DNA of 10,260 bases from Clostridia bacterium (GTDB lineage Bacteria > Bacillota > DULZ01): assembly GCA_012520135.1 (NCBI GenBank), contig JAAYOX010000375.1, positions 1 to 10,260 of the forward strand, in the 5' to 3' direction. Shown piece after piece: positions 1-7,155 of the stretch (the first letter of the stretch is position 1; every line of letters begins with the position of its first letter). A program made the translations under genes and the position numbers. The notes beneath the pieces are model-generated. The model was given only the letters and a program-made list of their open reading frames with translations, did not search any database and was not told where the DNA came from.

Positions 1-1170
1 TCAATTGATAAGCAGTTAATCCTGGACATGGATGCAGAAAAGGTCCAATATCCTACCCACTTTCTCCAAGAAGCCGGACGGCGGAATTTATTAGGGCTTC
101 GCTTCCCCAAGGAATACGGCGGTCGTGGTCTCGGATGGACTTCGGAAATTATCGCTTTGGAGGACATCGGCATGCTGGGCTCCGCCCTGGCCTGCTTGTA
201 TTCCTTACCTTCCATAGTGGGAGAGGCTATTAACAAATTCGGTACGGAAGAACAAAAACAAAAATATTTGGCCGAAACCCTAGCCGGCAAAAAATTTACT
301 GCGGAAGGTCTCACCGAACCAAGAGGCGGTTCTGACTTTTTTGGAGCTACCACCACTGCCCGCCGGGAGGGAGATTACTACATCCTTAACGGGCAGAAAC
401 GTTTTATTGTAGGCGCTGAAGGAGCCGATTACTTCCTAGTCTACGCCAAAACCAATCCGGAAGGTTCTCCCCGGGATTCTCTCAGTGCTTTTCTGGTAGA
501 CCGGGGACCCGGAGTAGAAGTTCACCATGTATACGGCTTGATGGGCAGCCGGGGAGGCGGTACAGGCAGACTGGTATTCCGTGACGCAAAGGTCCCTGCT
601 TCCAATCTGGTCGGACCGGAAAACGGTGCCGGAGCTATTTTCTATCAAATGATGGTGCCTGAAAGGTTAACCAGTGCCGCCGGAGTTTTGGGTTTAGCCA
701 AAGCAGCTCTTGAGATTGCCGTCAAATACAGTACCAAGCGTAAAGCATTCGGTCGTAAGATTAAGGATTTTCAAGGGGTTAGCTTTAAAATAGCGGAAAG
801 TATCACCCAATTGGATGCGGCCCGTTCTCTGGTTTACACTACAGCTGAGGCCATCGATCGGGGAGTACCTGCCGCCCTCCAACGAAGAATGGTTTCCCAA
901 TCTAAAAAATTCGCCACGGAGACCACTTGGAAAGTAGTCAACGAAGCCATGCAGGTCCTGGGTGGCATCGGTTTTACCAACGTTTATCCTATCGAGCGGT
1001 ATTTGCGGGACGCCCGCTTGCCTATGATTTGGACCGGTACCAATGAAATCATGAGTTTAATCATTCAGCATGAATACTACAAAGAAGTTGCCAAAAGAGC
1101 TCCGCTGGGCCGAGACGTTGAGCTGGATGCTTTAGAAGCAGAAAACCTGGAGGAAAAAATCTATGAGTAG
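1..1170 (+). CDS. Acyl-CoA dehydrogenase, 5' end cut by window edge
   Basis: FAD-dependent alpha,beta-dehydrogenation of an acyl-CoA, passing electrons to electron-transfer flavoprotein (family knowledge). The frame stays open from base 1 to the ATG at 28. The protein from that ATG lacks most of the usual N-terminal helical domain, so the true start is probably outside the window and the entry is partial. Counting from ATG 28: the N-terminal domain continues with [12 protein letters not shown] near residue 22; the middle beta-domain has the FAD/substrate motif TEPRGGSD near 96; the C-terminal helical domain has [12 protein letters not shown] near 242 and [20 protein letters not shown] near 312. 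The usual catalytic motif (Y/W)EGT reads WTGT, with Thr336, while VPERL carries Glu212 at the position used by isovaleryl-CoA dehydrogenase. A short acidic tail ends the protein. The next gene starts 15 bp downstream, so the two are probably cotranscribed. Substrate not assignable. Confidence 0.92.
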   Translation, partial: SIDKQLILDMDAEKVQYPTHFLQEAGRRNLLGLRFPKEYGGRGLGWTSEIIALEDIGMLGSALACLYSLPSIVGEAINKFGTEEQKQKYLAETLAGKKFTAEGLTEPRGGSDFFGATTTARREGDYYILNGQKRFIVGAEGADYFLVYAKTNPEGSPRDSLSAFLVDRGPGVEVHHVYGLMGSRGGGTGRLVFRDAKVPASNLVGPENGAGAIFYQMMVPERLTSAAGVLGLAKAALEIAVKYSTKRKAFGRKIKDFQGVSFKIAESITQLDAARSLVYTTAEAIDRGVPAALQRRMVSQSKKFATETTWKVVNEAMQVLGGIGFTNVYPIERYLRDARLPMIWTGTNEIMSLIIQHEYYKEVAKRAPLGRDVELDALEAENLEEKIYE

Positions 1171-1185
1171 GAGGTATCCATTAGT

Positions 1186-2688
1186 ATGAGCGAAAGCCTC
1201 GTGGCTGCTTTAGAACGTAATGCCTTAAAATTCGGCGAAAGATTAGCTGTAAGCTATCCTGCCGGTAACGTTACCTTGACTTGGGAAGAGTTGTACCGGA
1301 GGTCCGCTAAGCTTGCTCAACACTTAAATGAACAAGGCATCAATAAAGGAGATTCCGTAGCTTTATTGATTCCCAATCGACCCTCTTTTGTCATTGCTCT
1401 TTTCGCCATATTTCAATTAGGAGCACGAGCTGTACCAATCAATGTGCGGCTTACCCCGAGCGAAATAAATTATATCCTGGCTAACAGTGATGCCGTATCT
1501 CTGTTGTATGATAATGGTTTGAAAGAAATCGGCCTTAAAGCAGCCGAGGGTATCAACCTTCGCTATGTAGAAAACACGGATAATTTCGAAAACATCTTTC
1601 GAGCTTGTAATGCCAGGGATTTTAACTACCCTTTTGCTTCGGAGGATGCTGCTGAGATATTGTACACTTCAGGAACTACCGGCAAACCAAAAGGAGTAAT
1701 TCTGTCCCATAACGCTTTAAATGCGGTAGCGTCAATGTTCGCTTATGAAATGGAAATTCGCTCTTCCAGCCGTATGTTAATCTTGATGCCTCTTACCCAT
1801 TCGGCTCCTCTCAACCTTTCCCTGTTGGGAGCTGTCTATGCCGGTGCTACCGTTGTACTTGGTGATTTCACTCCCCAAAATCTGGTTGGCTTAGCCGCCC
1901 AGGAAAAAACTACCCACTTTTTCGGTGCACCGGTAGCTTTCCTACTGGCTGCCCAATTACCGGATCTGGCTAATTATGATTTAAGCAGCATGGAGTATTG
2001 GATTTACGGCGGGGCACCTATGTCCAAGGAGGCAGTATTAGCCGTCCAAAAGGCACTGCCCGGGCAATTAGTCAGTGTCTATGGTCTCACGGAAGCTGGA
2101 CCTAACGGAGTGGCTTTATACGCCCATGAACATGAGGAAAAGGCAGGCAGTATCGGCCGCTATGGCACTGTCAATACAGTGTTAAAGGTGGTGGATGACC
2201 AAGGTCGGGCAGTAGCCCCCGGAGAAGCCGGTGAAATCATCATAAAGTCTGCCTCCGTCATGGACGGTTATTACAAAAACCCTGAAGCCACTGCAGAAGC
2301 GATTAAAGACGGCTGGTTGTATACAGGGGACATTGCCCGCCTCGATGAGGATGGCTACTTATGGATCATGGACCGGAAAAAAGACATGATCATTAGCGGC
2401 GGTGTCAATATCTACCCCAAAGAAATTGAAGATGTATTAACTATGCATCCCGGCATTGCTGATGCGGCTGTCATTGGAGTACCGCATCCGGAATGGGGTG
2501 AAACAGTCAAGGCCGTATTAGTGGCCAAAGGAGAGGCCCCTACCCAAGAAGAGCTGACGGCTTTTTGCAGCAAACATTTAGCCGGTTTCAAGCTTCCGAG
2601 AATTATTGAATTCGTAGAAGTTATTCCCCGTAATGCCTCGGGCAAAATCCTGAAACACGTTCTCAGAGACCAAGCCAAGTCCAGCTAA
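1186..2688 (+). CDS. AMP-forming acyl-CoA synthetase (class I adenylate-forming)
   Basis: Activates a carboxylic acid to its acyl-CoA through an acyl-adenylate, using ATP and CoA. All core motifs of the ANL superfamily are visible in 500 residues: the phosphate loop YTSGTTGKPKG (about 159-169), YGLTEAGPNG (about 298-307), the ATP-ribose-binding TGD (about 380), the hinge DRKKDMIISGGVNIYPKEIE (from about 395) and the A10 lysine in PRNASGKILK (Lys487). Length is normal for short/medium/aryl acyl-CoA ligases. The ATG at 1186 follows an AGGAGGT ribosome site at 1169-1175 that overlaps the stop of the upstream dehydrogenase, which indicates one transcript and probably one pathway. Substrate is unknown: the motifs fit fatty, branched or aromatic acid CoA ligases equally. 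No canonical plus-strand terminator follows; the hairpin at 2709-2732 lacks a downstream T-tract on this strand. Confidence 0.95.
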   Translation: MSESLVAALERNALKFGERLAVSYPAGNVTLTWEELYRRSAKLAQHLNEQGINKGDSVALLIPNRPSFVIALFAIFQLGARAVPINVRLTPSEINYILANSDAVSLLYDNGLKEIGLKAAEGINLRYVENTDNFENIFRACNARDFNYPFASEDAAEILYTSGTTGKPKGVILSHNALNAVASMFAYEMEIRSSSRMLILMPLTHSAPLNLSLLGAVYAGATVVLGDFTPQNLVGLAAQEKTTHFFGAPVAFLLAAQLPDLANYDLSSMEYWIYGGAPMSKEAVLAVQKALPGQLVSVYGLTEAGPNGVALYAHEHEEKAGSIGRYGTVNTVLKVVDDQGRAVAPGEAGEIIIKSASVMDGYYKNPEATAEAIKDGWLYTGDIARLDEDGYLWIMDRKKDMIISGGVNIYPKEIEDVLTMHPGIADAAVIGVPHPEWGETVKAVLVAKGEAPTQEELTAFCSKHLAGFKLPRIIEFVEVIPRNASGKILKHVLRDQAKSS

Positions 2689-2708
2689 ACATGTAAACAA
2701 TAAAAAGC

Positions 2709-2732
2709 GAGGCTGCCTTATCCGGCAGCCTC
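2709..2732 (-). terminator. Intrinsic terminator-like hairpin, minus orientation
   Basis: A 9-bp perfect stem (GAGGCTGCC, 2709-2717, with GGCAGCCTC, 2724-2732) closes a 6-nt loop. Read on the minus strand it is followed at once by GCTTTTTATT, a typical U-tract; on the plus strand no T-run follows. It therefore best fits termination of leftward transcription from the small gene at 2961-3452 and/or from the structured element at 2752-2921. It may still act as a 3' stabilising hairpin for the converging plus-strand acyl-CoA synthetase transcript. Confidence 0.75.
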
Positions 2733-2751
2733 AGACTGTCGACACATTACT

Positions 2752-2921
2752 AATCGGTGTTAATCGAAGGGCTGAATTGGAGCCAAAATCAAAAGAGCGA
2801 AGGAGCCCTAGGAAAAATGCCGACGGCATGAGCACCCGCAGGGTGCGATTTCGGAGGCATCCTAGGCGACTGAGCTCATCCCCAAACCGGGCTCCTCTGA
2901 AGCCCACGATTAACACCGATT
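2752..2921. repeat. Nested inverted-repeat element (MITE-like or structured RNA)
   Basis: Outer arms AATCGGTGTTAATCG (2752-2766) and its exact complement (2907-2921) pair over 15 bp. Inside them are further pairings: GGGCT 2769-2773 with AGCCC 2901-2905; GGAGCC 2779-2784 with GGCTCC 2890-2895; GAGC 2795-2798 with GCTC 2874-2877; CCTAGGA 2807-2813 with TCCTAGG 2860-2866. Two tight hairpins with 3-nt loops fill the centre: ATGCC/GGCAT at 2817-2829 and GCACCC/GGGTGC at 2832-2846. Stacked arms ending in two small hairpins look like either a non-autonomous palindromic mobile element or a structured non-coding RNA. I see no obvious target-site duplication and do not recognise a known riboswitch or RNA family. 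The short plus-strand open frame across it (from about 2777) has an arginine-rich, low-quality translation and is not a gene. Confidence 0.7.
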
Positions 2922-2960
2922 GGGAAGATGTAGTTTGTCAACAAAGAGAATGGAGGCGGT

Positions 2961-3452
2961 CTACCCGGCTGCCTCGTTCTCGTTGATCATGCCTAGTTCT
3001 TGGAGCCTGGACAATTGATGCTGAATTAGATTTTTATCGGTACCGGCTAATAGTTTCACTGCTTTTCGTAAGCTGGGATAAAAAGGTGGTTCCTTCAGAG
3101 CTGCCTCAATCATGATGGAAGCAAATTCCTCAAACATCCGGGGTTGGGCAGCCACAATCTGCCCGATAATTTCAGGAGCCAACCAGTCCATGTTACCGCT
3201 TTCGTCATTCATAGCCCAGATATGCCTTCGAATAGTCTCTCTAAAGAATTCCGGATGAGACATCCCTCTCTTTTTGGCTAACCATCCAAAGCAATTAACG
3301 GCTTTCTTCCTGGTGGCGTCGTCTTCAGCATAGGTAGCCATGGTCAGGTATTTCCTCACTCGGTTGGGAGCCCGGTCAAATAAACACAGCAGTTCATCAG
3401 TATCATCTTTTTGGAGCAACTCCAAGACCTTATGTTTAGTTACACCCGACAC
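2961..3452 (-). CDS. Small HEAT-like helical protein, resembling DVU0298 family
   Basis: A soluble, largely alpha-helical protein of about 163 residues with no signal peptide or membrane segment. The central stretch IWAMNDESGNMDWLAPEIIG (about residues 78-97) resembles the conserved signature of the DVU0298-type, HEAT-repeat-like proteins found in anaerobes and sulfate reducers. That family has no firmly established biochemical role, and my recognition is from memory. The frame could begin at a GTG at 3461, but GGAG at 3461-3464 overlaps that codon. It stands 8 nt before the GTG at 3450-3452, which I take as the start. It lies between the guaA terminator and a minus-strand terminator at 2709-2732, so it is probably monocistronic. 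A weak hairpin (GAGGC 2953-2957 with GCCTC 2971-2975) spans the stop codon. Confidence 0.75.
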   Translation of the reverse strand: MSGVTKHKVLELLQKDDTDELLCLFDRAPNRVRKYLTMATYAEDDATRKKAVNCFGWLAKKRGMSHPEFFRETIRRHIWAMNDESGNMDWLAPEIIGQIVAAQPRMFEEFASIMIEAALKEPPFYPSLRKAVKLLAGTDKNLIQHQLSRLQELGMINENEAAG

Positions 3453-3595
3453 TCTAATCACTCCAATAGACAGTATTTGCTGCCGGCATTATTCAGGAAA
3501 AACTTTTCCAAATGCTTGGTACATTTCAGATAATGCTTCACACCCGGTACAATGGAAAATCCCAATCTTACCTTCAATGATACACTTCGTCCGTA

Positions 3596-3646
3596 CTAAA
3601 AAATAAAATCAACCCTATGAGCTTAATGACGCATAGCTCATAGGGT
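3596..3646 (-). terminator. Intrinsic terminator of the hpt-guaA unit
   Basis: A 12-bp stem (3612-3623 pairing with 3635-3646; core ACCCTATGAGC/GCTCATAGGGT) with an 11-nt loop lies just after the guaA stop on the minus strand. It is followed by the U-rich tail GATTTTATTTTTTAG. This is a textbook rho-independent terminator closing the purine operon and separating it from the small gene at 2961-3452. Confidence 0.9.
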
Positions 3647-3652
3647 AATCTT

Positions 3653-4618
3653 TTATTCCCATTCAATAGTCCCGGGGGGTTTCGGTGATAAATCGTATGC
3701 TACTCGATTAACCGGCTCTACTTCCTTTAAAATCCGAGCGGTGATTCTCTCCAGCACTTCCCAAGGAATCCTGGCTGCCTGAGCCGTCATGGCATCCACA
3801 CTGTTCACTGCCCGGAGAATAATGGGGTAGGCGTATGTACGCTTCTCATTCTTCTTCCCAACACTTTTGATGGAAGGAAGCACAGCAAAGTATTGCCAAA
3901 TCTCTCTTTCCAGGCCTGCTTTTTTGATTTCCTCCCGGAAGATATAATCTGCTTGCCGGAGAATATCCAGTTTCTCCCGAGTGATTTCCCCGATAATCCG
4001 CACTGCCAAACCAGGTCCAGGGAAAGGCTGCCGCCACACAATATCGTCGGGGATGCCCAGTTCGGTACCTACCTGCCGCACTTCATCCTTGTAGAGACTC
4101 CGTAAAGGTTCGATGAGGGTAAACTTAATATCTTCCGGCAGTCCGCCTACGTTGTGATGACTTTTAACCGTTACATCACCTCCGGTACCGCTTTCCACAA
4201 CATCCGGATAGATGGTTCCCTGGACCAGGAAATCAAACTGGCCCAGTTTGGCTGACTCTTCTTCAAAAACTCTGATAAACTCTTCTCCAATAATCTTCCT
4301 TTTTGCTTCCGGATCTACCACACCTTTTAATTTACCCAAAAAACGTTCCCTGGCATCGATGGAAACCAGGTTAATGCCAAAATCTCCTTTAAAAGTATTG
4401 GTTACTTCTTCAGGTTCCCCTAATCGCATTAAGCCATGGTCCACAAACATACATACAAGCTGATCCCCTACTGCTTTATGTACCAGTACTGCAGCTACAG
4501 CAGAGTCAACCCCTCCGCTTAAAGCGCAAAGCACTCTACCGGTACCCACTAGGGTTCGCACTTTTTCAATTTCCTGTTCGATATATGCTTTAATATCCAA
4601 TTCCCTTTTTACTTCCAT
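3653..4618 (-). CDS. guaA: GMP synthase ATP-pyrophosphatase subunit, glutaminase domain absent
   Basis: Converts XMP to GMP through an adenylyl-XMP intermediate and ammonia. The 321-residue protein has the PP-loop SGGVDS at 34-39, FVDHGLMR at about 58-65, HNVGGLPE in the middle, [14 protein letters not shown], and the C-terminal dimerisation domain ending [11 protein letters not shown], all standard for GuaA. Bacterial GuaA is usually about 510-525 residues because a class I glutamine amidotransferase of roughly 190 residues precedes this part. Here the protein begins directly at the ATP-pyrophosphatase domain, as in the archaeal two-subunit enzyme (GuaAb). An in-frame ATG at 4631-4633 directly follows the hpt stop, but AGGAG at 4626-4630 lies after it and 7 nt before the ATG at 4618, so 4618 is the start. 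Ammonia must come from a separate glutaminase subunit or free NH4+ (inference). Confidence 0.95.
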   Translation of the reverse strand: MEVKRELDIKAYIEQEIEKVRTLVGTGRVLCALSGGVDSAVAAVLVHKAVGDQLVCMFVDHGLMRLGEPEEVTNTFKGDFGINLVSIDARERFLGKLKGVVDPEAKRKIIGEEFIRVFEEESAKLGQFDFLVQGTIYPDVVESGTGGDVTVKSHHNVGGLPEDIKFTLIEPLRSLYKDEVRQVGTELGIPDDIVWRQPFPGPGLAVRIIGEITREKLDILRQADYIFREEIKKAGLEREIWQYFAVLPSIKSVGKKNEKRTYAYPIILRAVNSVDAMTAQAARIPWEVLERITARILKEVEPVNRVAYDLSPKPPGTIEWE

Positions 4619-4625
4619 GGTGTCA

Positions 4626-4630
4626 CTCCT
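4626..4630 (-). promoter_or_regulatory. Ribosome binding site fixing the guaA start
   Basis: AGGAG on the minus strand, in the 15-nt gap after the hpt stop codon. Its 7-nt spacing to the ATG at 4618, and its position downstream of the earlier in-frame ATG at 4633, decide the start. They also show that guaA begins without room for a glutaminase domain in this frame. Confidence 0.8.
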
Positions 4631-4633
4631 CAT

Positions 4634-5170
4634 TTACTCATAGATCTCCGGCTTAAGTACACACACATACGGTAAATGCCTGTATGCTTCCGCGTAATCC
4701 AGCCCATAGCCTACTACAAAAGCATCGGGTATCGTAAAACCGTTATAATCAACCTTCACATCAGTGACACGCCGTTCAGGCTTGTCCAGCAAGGTACAGA
4801 TTTTAATACTGAGAGGGTTGCGAGCTTTTAAGTTTTCAACTAAATATTTTAAAGTCAAACCGGTATCTACAATATCCTCCACAATCAACACGTGTTTGCC
4901 GGCAATCGTCTGATCCAGATCCTTAATAATCATTACCGCTCCGGAAGATCGTGTAGCATCACCGTAACTGGAAACCGCCATAAAATCCATGAAAACAGGA
5001 ATGGAAATCTGCCGAACCAAGTCAGCATAGAATACTACCGCTCCCTTAAGAATACAGACCATTAACAGTTCTTTGCCGGAATAATCTTGAGAAATTCGCT
5101 TCCCCAATTCTTGCACCTTGGCCTGCAGTTGCTCCTGGGTAATCAATACTTCCTGAATATCATTTAGCAT
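4634..5170 (-). CDS. hpt: Hypoxanthine(-guanine) phosphoribosyltransferase
   Basis: Purine salvage: hypoxanthine or guanine plus PRPP gives IMP or GMP and pyrophosphate; cytoplasmic. The 178-residue product matches family length. It shows [15 protein letters not shown] near residue 37, the flexible loop SSYGD at about 67-71, the PRPP-binding motif [10 protein letters not shown] at about 97-106, LLDKPERR at about 127-134, and the base-binding C-terminal segment [20 protein letters not shown] from about 148. The open frame extends upstream to 5227, but the ATG at 5170 has AAGGGGTG (5178-5185) in front and gives the usual MLNDI..VLI start, so I prefer it. guaA follows after 15 nt, so salvage and XMP-to-GMP conversion are coexpressed. 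In several Firmicutes hpt lies with tilS and ftsH instead; that is not the case here. Confidence 0.96.
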   Translation of the reverse strand: MLNDIQEVLITQEQLQAKVQELGKRISQDYSGKELLMVCILKGAVVFYADLVRQISIPVFMDFMAVSSYGDATRSSGAVMIIKDLDQTIAGKHVLIVEDIVDTGLTLKYLVENLKARNPLSIKICTLLDKPERRVTDVKVDYNGFTIPDAFVVGYGLDYAEAYRHLPYVCVLKPEIYE

Positions 5171-5291
5171 CTTCCCACACCCCTTGTCTTTATTCACTAC
5201 CAGAATTCGACTGCCATTAATCTTCAACTACATGACCCTGCAGTATTCGCTGTTAAGGAATAAAAAACCTGCCAAGCCGCCGGATTTCCCG

Positions 5292-5975
5292 TCACTGAAC
5301 AGGCGGTTCCAGTTTAATCTTGGCATTATAATCCCAAAATTCCACTACCATTGTCATGGTATCAGTGGGTTTAGCTTTCAACACGCCGGTTACTTCAGCT
5401 TTTACCAAATCCCCGTTTCGTTTAACATACAATGTGTAGTCGAAATCACGCCAGTGTTTGACCATAAAAGGATGATCTATTTCCGGCTGCAAATTTAGTA
5501 TATACAATTTTTGATCTTCTAACTTAACAGGACCTAGATAAGTGAACTCATCAGCCCGGGTAAACCTGAAACCGGCTAAGGGATCGATTTCAATCATGAA
5601 TAATTCTTGGTCAAAAACTTCATTCCCGGGGATAGTCATCCATTTTTCCGCATCACCTGTTCTTAAATATGTATTATTATCTACATGATATGCTTCAATT
5701 TTAGTTCCTTCGATCGTTCCGGTCAGGAAAAAGGCTCCGGCACCGTCTCTTTCTCCTTGTATTTGAGAAATATTCCGTTCATGGCCACCGGTATTCAACC
5801 GCAGTTCTACGTTGTAACGAAAACTTTCCAATTGGGAGAGCTTCTCCAAGGTTTTTTGAAACAGCTCCTCGGGAATAATTTTAATTCTGGTATCCCAATA
5901 ATAATAACCCCCATAAGCTAACATTGCCAACATTACAAAAAAGATCAGCGGTTTCCACCGAATAGAAAGAGTCAT
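5292..5975 (-). CDS. Membrane-anchored exported protein of unknown function
   Basis: 227 residues. After a short basic N-terminus (MTLSIRWK), a single hydrophobic segment at about residues 9-27 acts as an uncleaved signal anchor or signal peptide; there is no lipobox cysteine. The remainder is hydrophilic and rich in alternating beta-type segments (LYILNLQPEI, YTLYVKRNGDLVKAEVTG, TMTMVVEFWDY). The pattern of an alpha helix, then repeated strands reporting on 'TYLRTGDAEKWMTI', resembles LolA/LppX-like or DUF-type lipoprotein folds seen on the outer face of Gram-positive cells; this fold guess is weak. ATG at 5975 follows the purine-rich GGGGGCAAGAGG. The hpt start lies 121 bp downstream with no terminator that I can see, so read-through into hpt-guaA is possible. 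No specific function is assignable. Confidence 0.8.
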   Translation of the reverse strand: MTLSIRWKPLIFFVMLAMLAYGGYYYWDTRIKIIPEELFQKTLEKLSQLESFRYNVELRLNTGGHERNISQIQGERDGAGAFFLTGTIEGTKIEAYHVDNNTYLRTGDAEKWMTIPGNEVFDQELFMIEIDPLAGFRFTRADEFTYLGPVKLEDQKLYILNLQPEIDHPFMVKHWRDFDYTLYVKRNGDLVKAEVTGVLKAKPTDTMTMVVEFWDYNAKIKLEPPVQ

Positions 5976-5993
5976 CCTCTTGCCCCCGTTCCA

Positions 5994-6005
5994 GCCATAT
6001 ATGGC
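5994..6005. promoter_or_regulatory. 12-bp perfect palindrome upstream of the membrane-protein gene
   Basis: GCCATATATGGC lies 18 bp before the ATG of the gene at 5292-5975. It could be an operator for a dimeric regulator or a short hairpin near the ribosome binding site. No defined -10/-35 pair is convincing nearby. A palindrome of this length can also arise by chance in AT-rich DNA. Confidence 0.3.
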
Positions 6006-6109
6006 TATTTTACTGGTTGGAAACCGGGAATATGACTCCTAAAGGCAAGCATCGGGCTAACCTGGAACACCGGCAACGAACACCCCACATGACCGGTGAA
6101 CATCCAACC

Positions 6110-7105
6110 TTAAACAAGGTACATGGCCAGTACTGCCTCAACAGACATTCCGGAGGTAATCGAACCGCTGGCGGTACTTAATATAAATCCCCCTCCCGGG
6201 GCACCAATCTTCAAGATATCTTTTGCCGCTTTTTTCACTGTCTCCACATCACCTTGTTCCAATAAAGCAGGATCAAGATTCCCCATTAAACACAAGTCAT
6301 TGCCATATTGTTCTTTAACTTGAGCAAGATCCATTCCTGCCGCCGGTTCAATGGAGTGTAACCCGGCAAACCCCAAATCAACTAAGTAAGGTAACAGAGA
6401 ATTAATATTGCCGTCGCAATGGAAGATCACCGGCTTTTTCCTTTCCTTCAGCCTGCCTAAAAGACGTTCATAGGCCGGAAAAAAGATTTTTGCCAAAGCT
6501 TTCGGAGAAATCAAGGGACCTTTGGAAGCAGCCATATCATCTCCGATAATCAAACCATGAACACCTAAATCCAGGCATCGACAGGCTAAACCATACAGGT
6601 ACTCTTCATAAGCCTCTACTAATGCCCTTAATTCCTCCTGTTTGTTGACGGTGGCTATTAAAAAGTCGTTAAAATCCATTAGACTGGCAACACTTTGAAA
6701 AATACCGTCCAGCAAGGCAAAAACAAAGAAATCAGTCTTGTTAACCCAATCCTCCATTTCATCAAAAGTAAAAACATCCAGATCGGGGAATGAATAACCG
6801 GAGGCCTCTGCTATAGATTTAATGGGAGGTTCAACCGTAATCCAGTGTTCATAAGCAGATACCACCTGCCTCCCCAAATAATCAAAATATCGTCCGTCAT
6901 CCAGTTTAGTCACCGCCGGAGGAGTAGGACTAACAGTAACAAAATCCATCGTCAGTTTAGCTAAAGTAGCTTTTTTCCGTTCAAAAGGACTTTCCCCTTC
7001 CGGGCACACTTTATCAATAAAAGCCGCGGAGATTAATAGTTCTCCCCTTGGCACGCGGTCCGGCTCTTGGTGATTAATCGCTTTAAGTACCCGTTCTATT
7101 TTCAC
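6110..7105 (-). CDS. Uroporphyrinogen decarboxylase superfamily (MtaA/UroD-like) protein
   Basis: A 331-residue (beta/alpha)8 protein of the UROD superfamily, which includes haem-pathway UroD and cobamide/thiol methyltransferases such as MtaA. Family features seen are the N-terminus MKIERVLKAINHQEPDRVPRG, GDDMAASKGPLISP at about 188-201, PVIFHCDGNI at about 225-234, HSIEPAAGMDL from 250, GNLDP at 275-279, and a Gly-rich C-terminal segment GAPGGGFILSTASGSI. Metal-binding methyltransferases use H-x-C plus a later Cys. Here the motif is H229-C230-D231 and the later position falls in a Ser/Thr-rich segment with no Cys, so a classic Zn-thiolate site is doubtful. True UroD is unlikely, because the N-terminal Arg-rich substrate motif is not evident. 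The start is GTG at 7105 behind GGAGG with 6-nt spacing. No haem or corrinoid genes flank it; function unknown. Confidence 0.88.
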   Translation of the reverse strand: MKIERVLKAINHQEPDRVPRGELLISAAFIDKVCPEGESPFERKKATLAKLTMDFVTVSPTPPAVTKLDDGRYFDYLGRQVVSAYEHWITVEPPIKSIAEASGYSFPDLDVFTFDEMEDWVNKTDFFVFALLDGIFQSVASLMDFNDFLIATVNKQEELRALVEAYEEYLYGLACRCLDLGVHGLIIGDDMAASKGPLISPKALAKIFFPAYERLLGRLKERKKPVIFHCDGNINSLLPYLVDLGFAGLHSIEPAAGMDLAQVKEQYGNDLCLMGNLDPALLEQGDVETVKKAAKDILKIGAPGGGFILSTASGSITSGMSVEAVLAMYLV

Positions 7106-7155
7106 AATGATCCTCCGTCTCTTCCTCGAATTTTGGTATTACAATTCATTATTAA

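Noticed and set aside
2752..2921. Known riboswitch, T-box, SRP RNA, 6S RNA, group II intron end or HEARO/IscB-type RNA
   Set aside because: I looked for T-box AGGGTGG, SRP GGAAGCAGC, cobalamin GCCACTG, domain V and ydaO-type motifs and found none. There is also no downstream gene in the right orientation and distance for a riboswitch, and no HNH/IscB gene nearby.
2777..2986. Plus-strand 69-codon open frame across the inverted-repeat element
   Set aside because: Its translation is Arg/Pro/Ser-rich, it has no ribosome site, and it is fully explained by the nested stems and the 3' end of the opposite gene.
3805..4463. Several open frames of 60-80 codons overlapping guaA on both strands
   Set aside because: They are shadows of guaA, whose frame contains all family motifs; they lack ribosome sites.
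4619..4633. guaA start at the ATG directly after the hpt stop codon
   Set aside because: The AGGAG ribosome site lies downstream of that ATG and is correctly spaced only for the ATG at 4618.
6071..6101. Hairpin CACCGG/CCGGTG after the UroD-like gene as its terminator
   Set aside because: The loop is about 19 nt, the stem only 6 bp, and no T-tract follows on the minus strand, so it is not supported as an intrinsic terminator.
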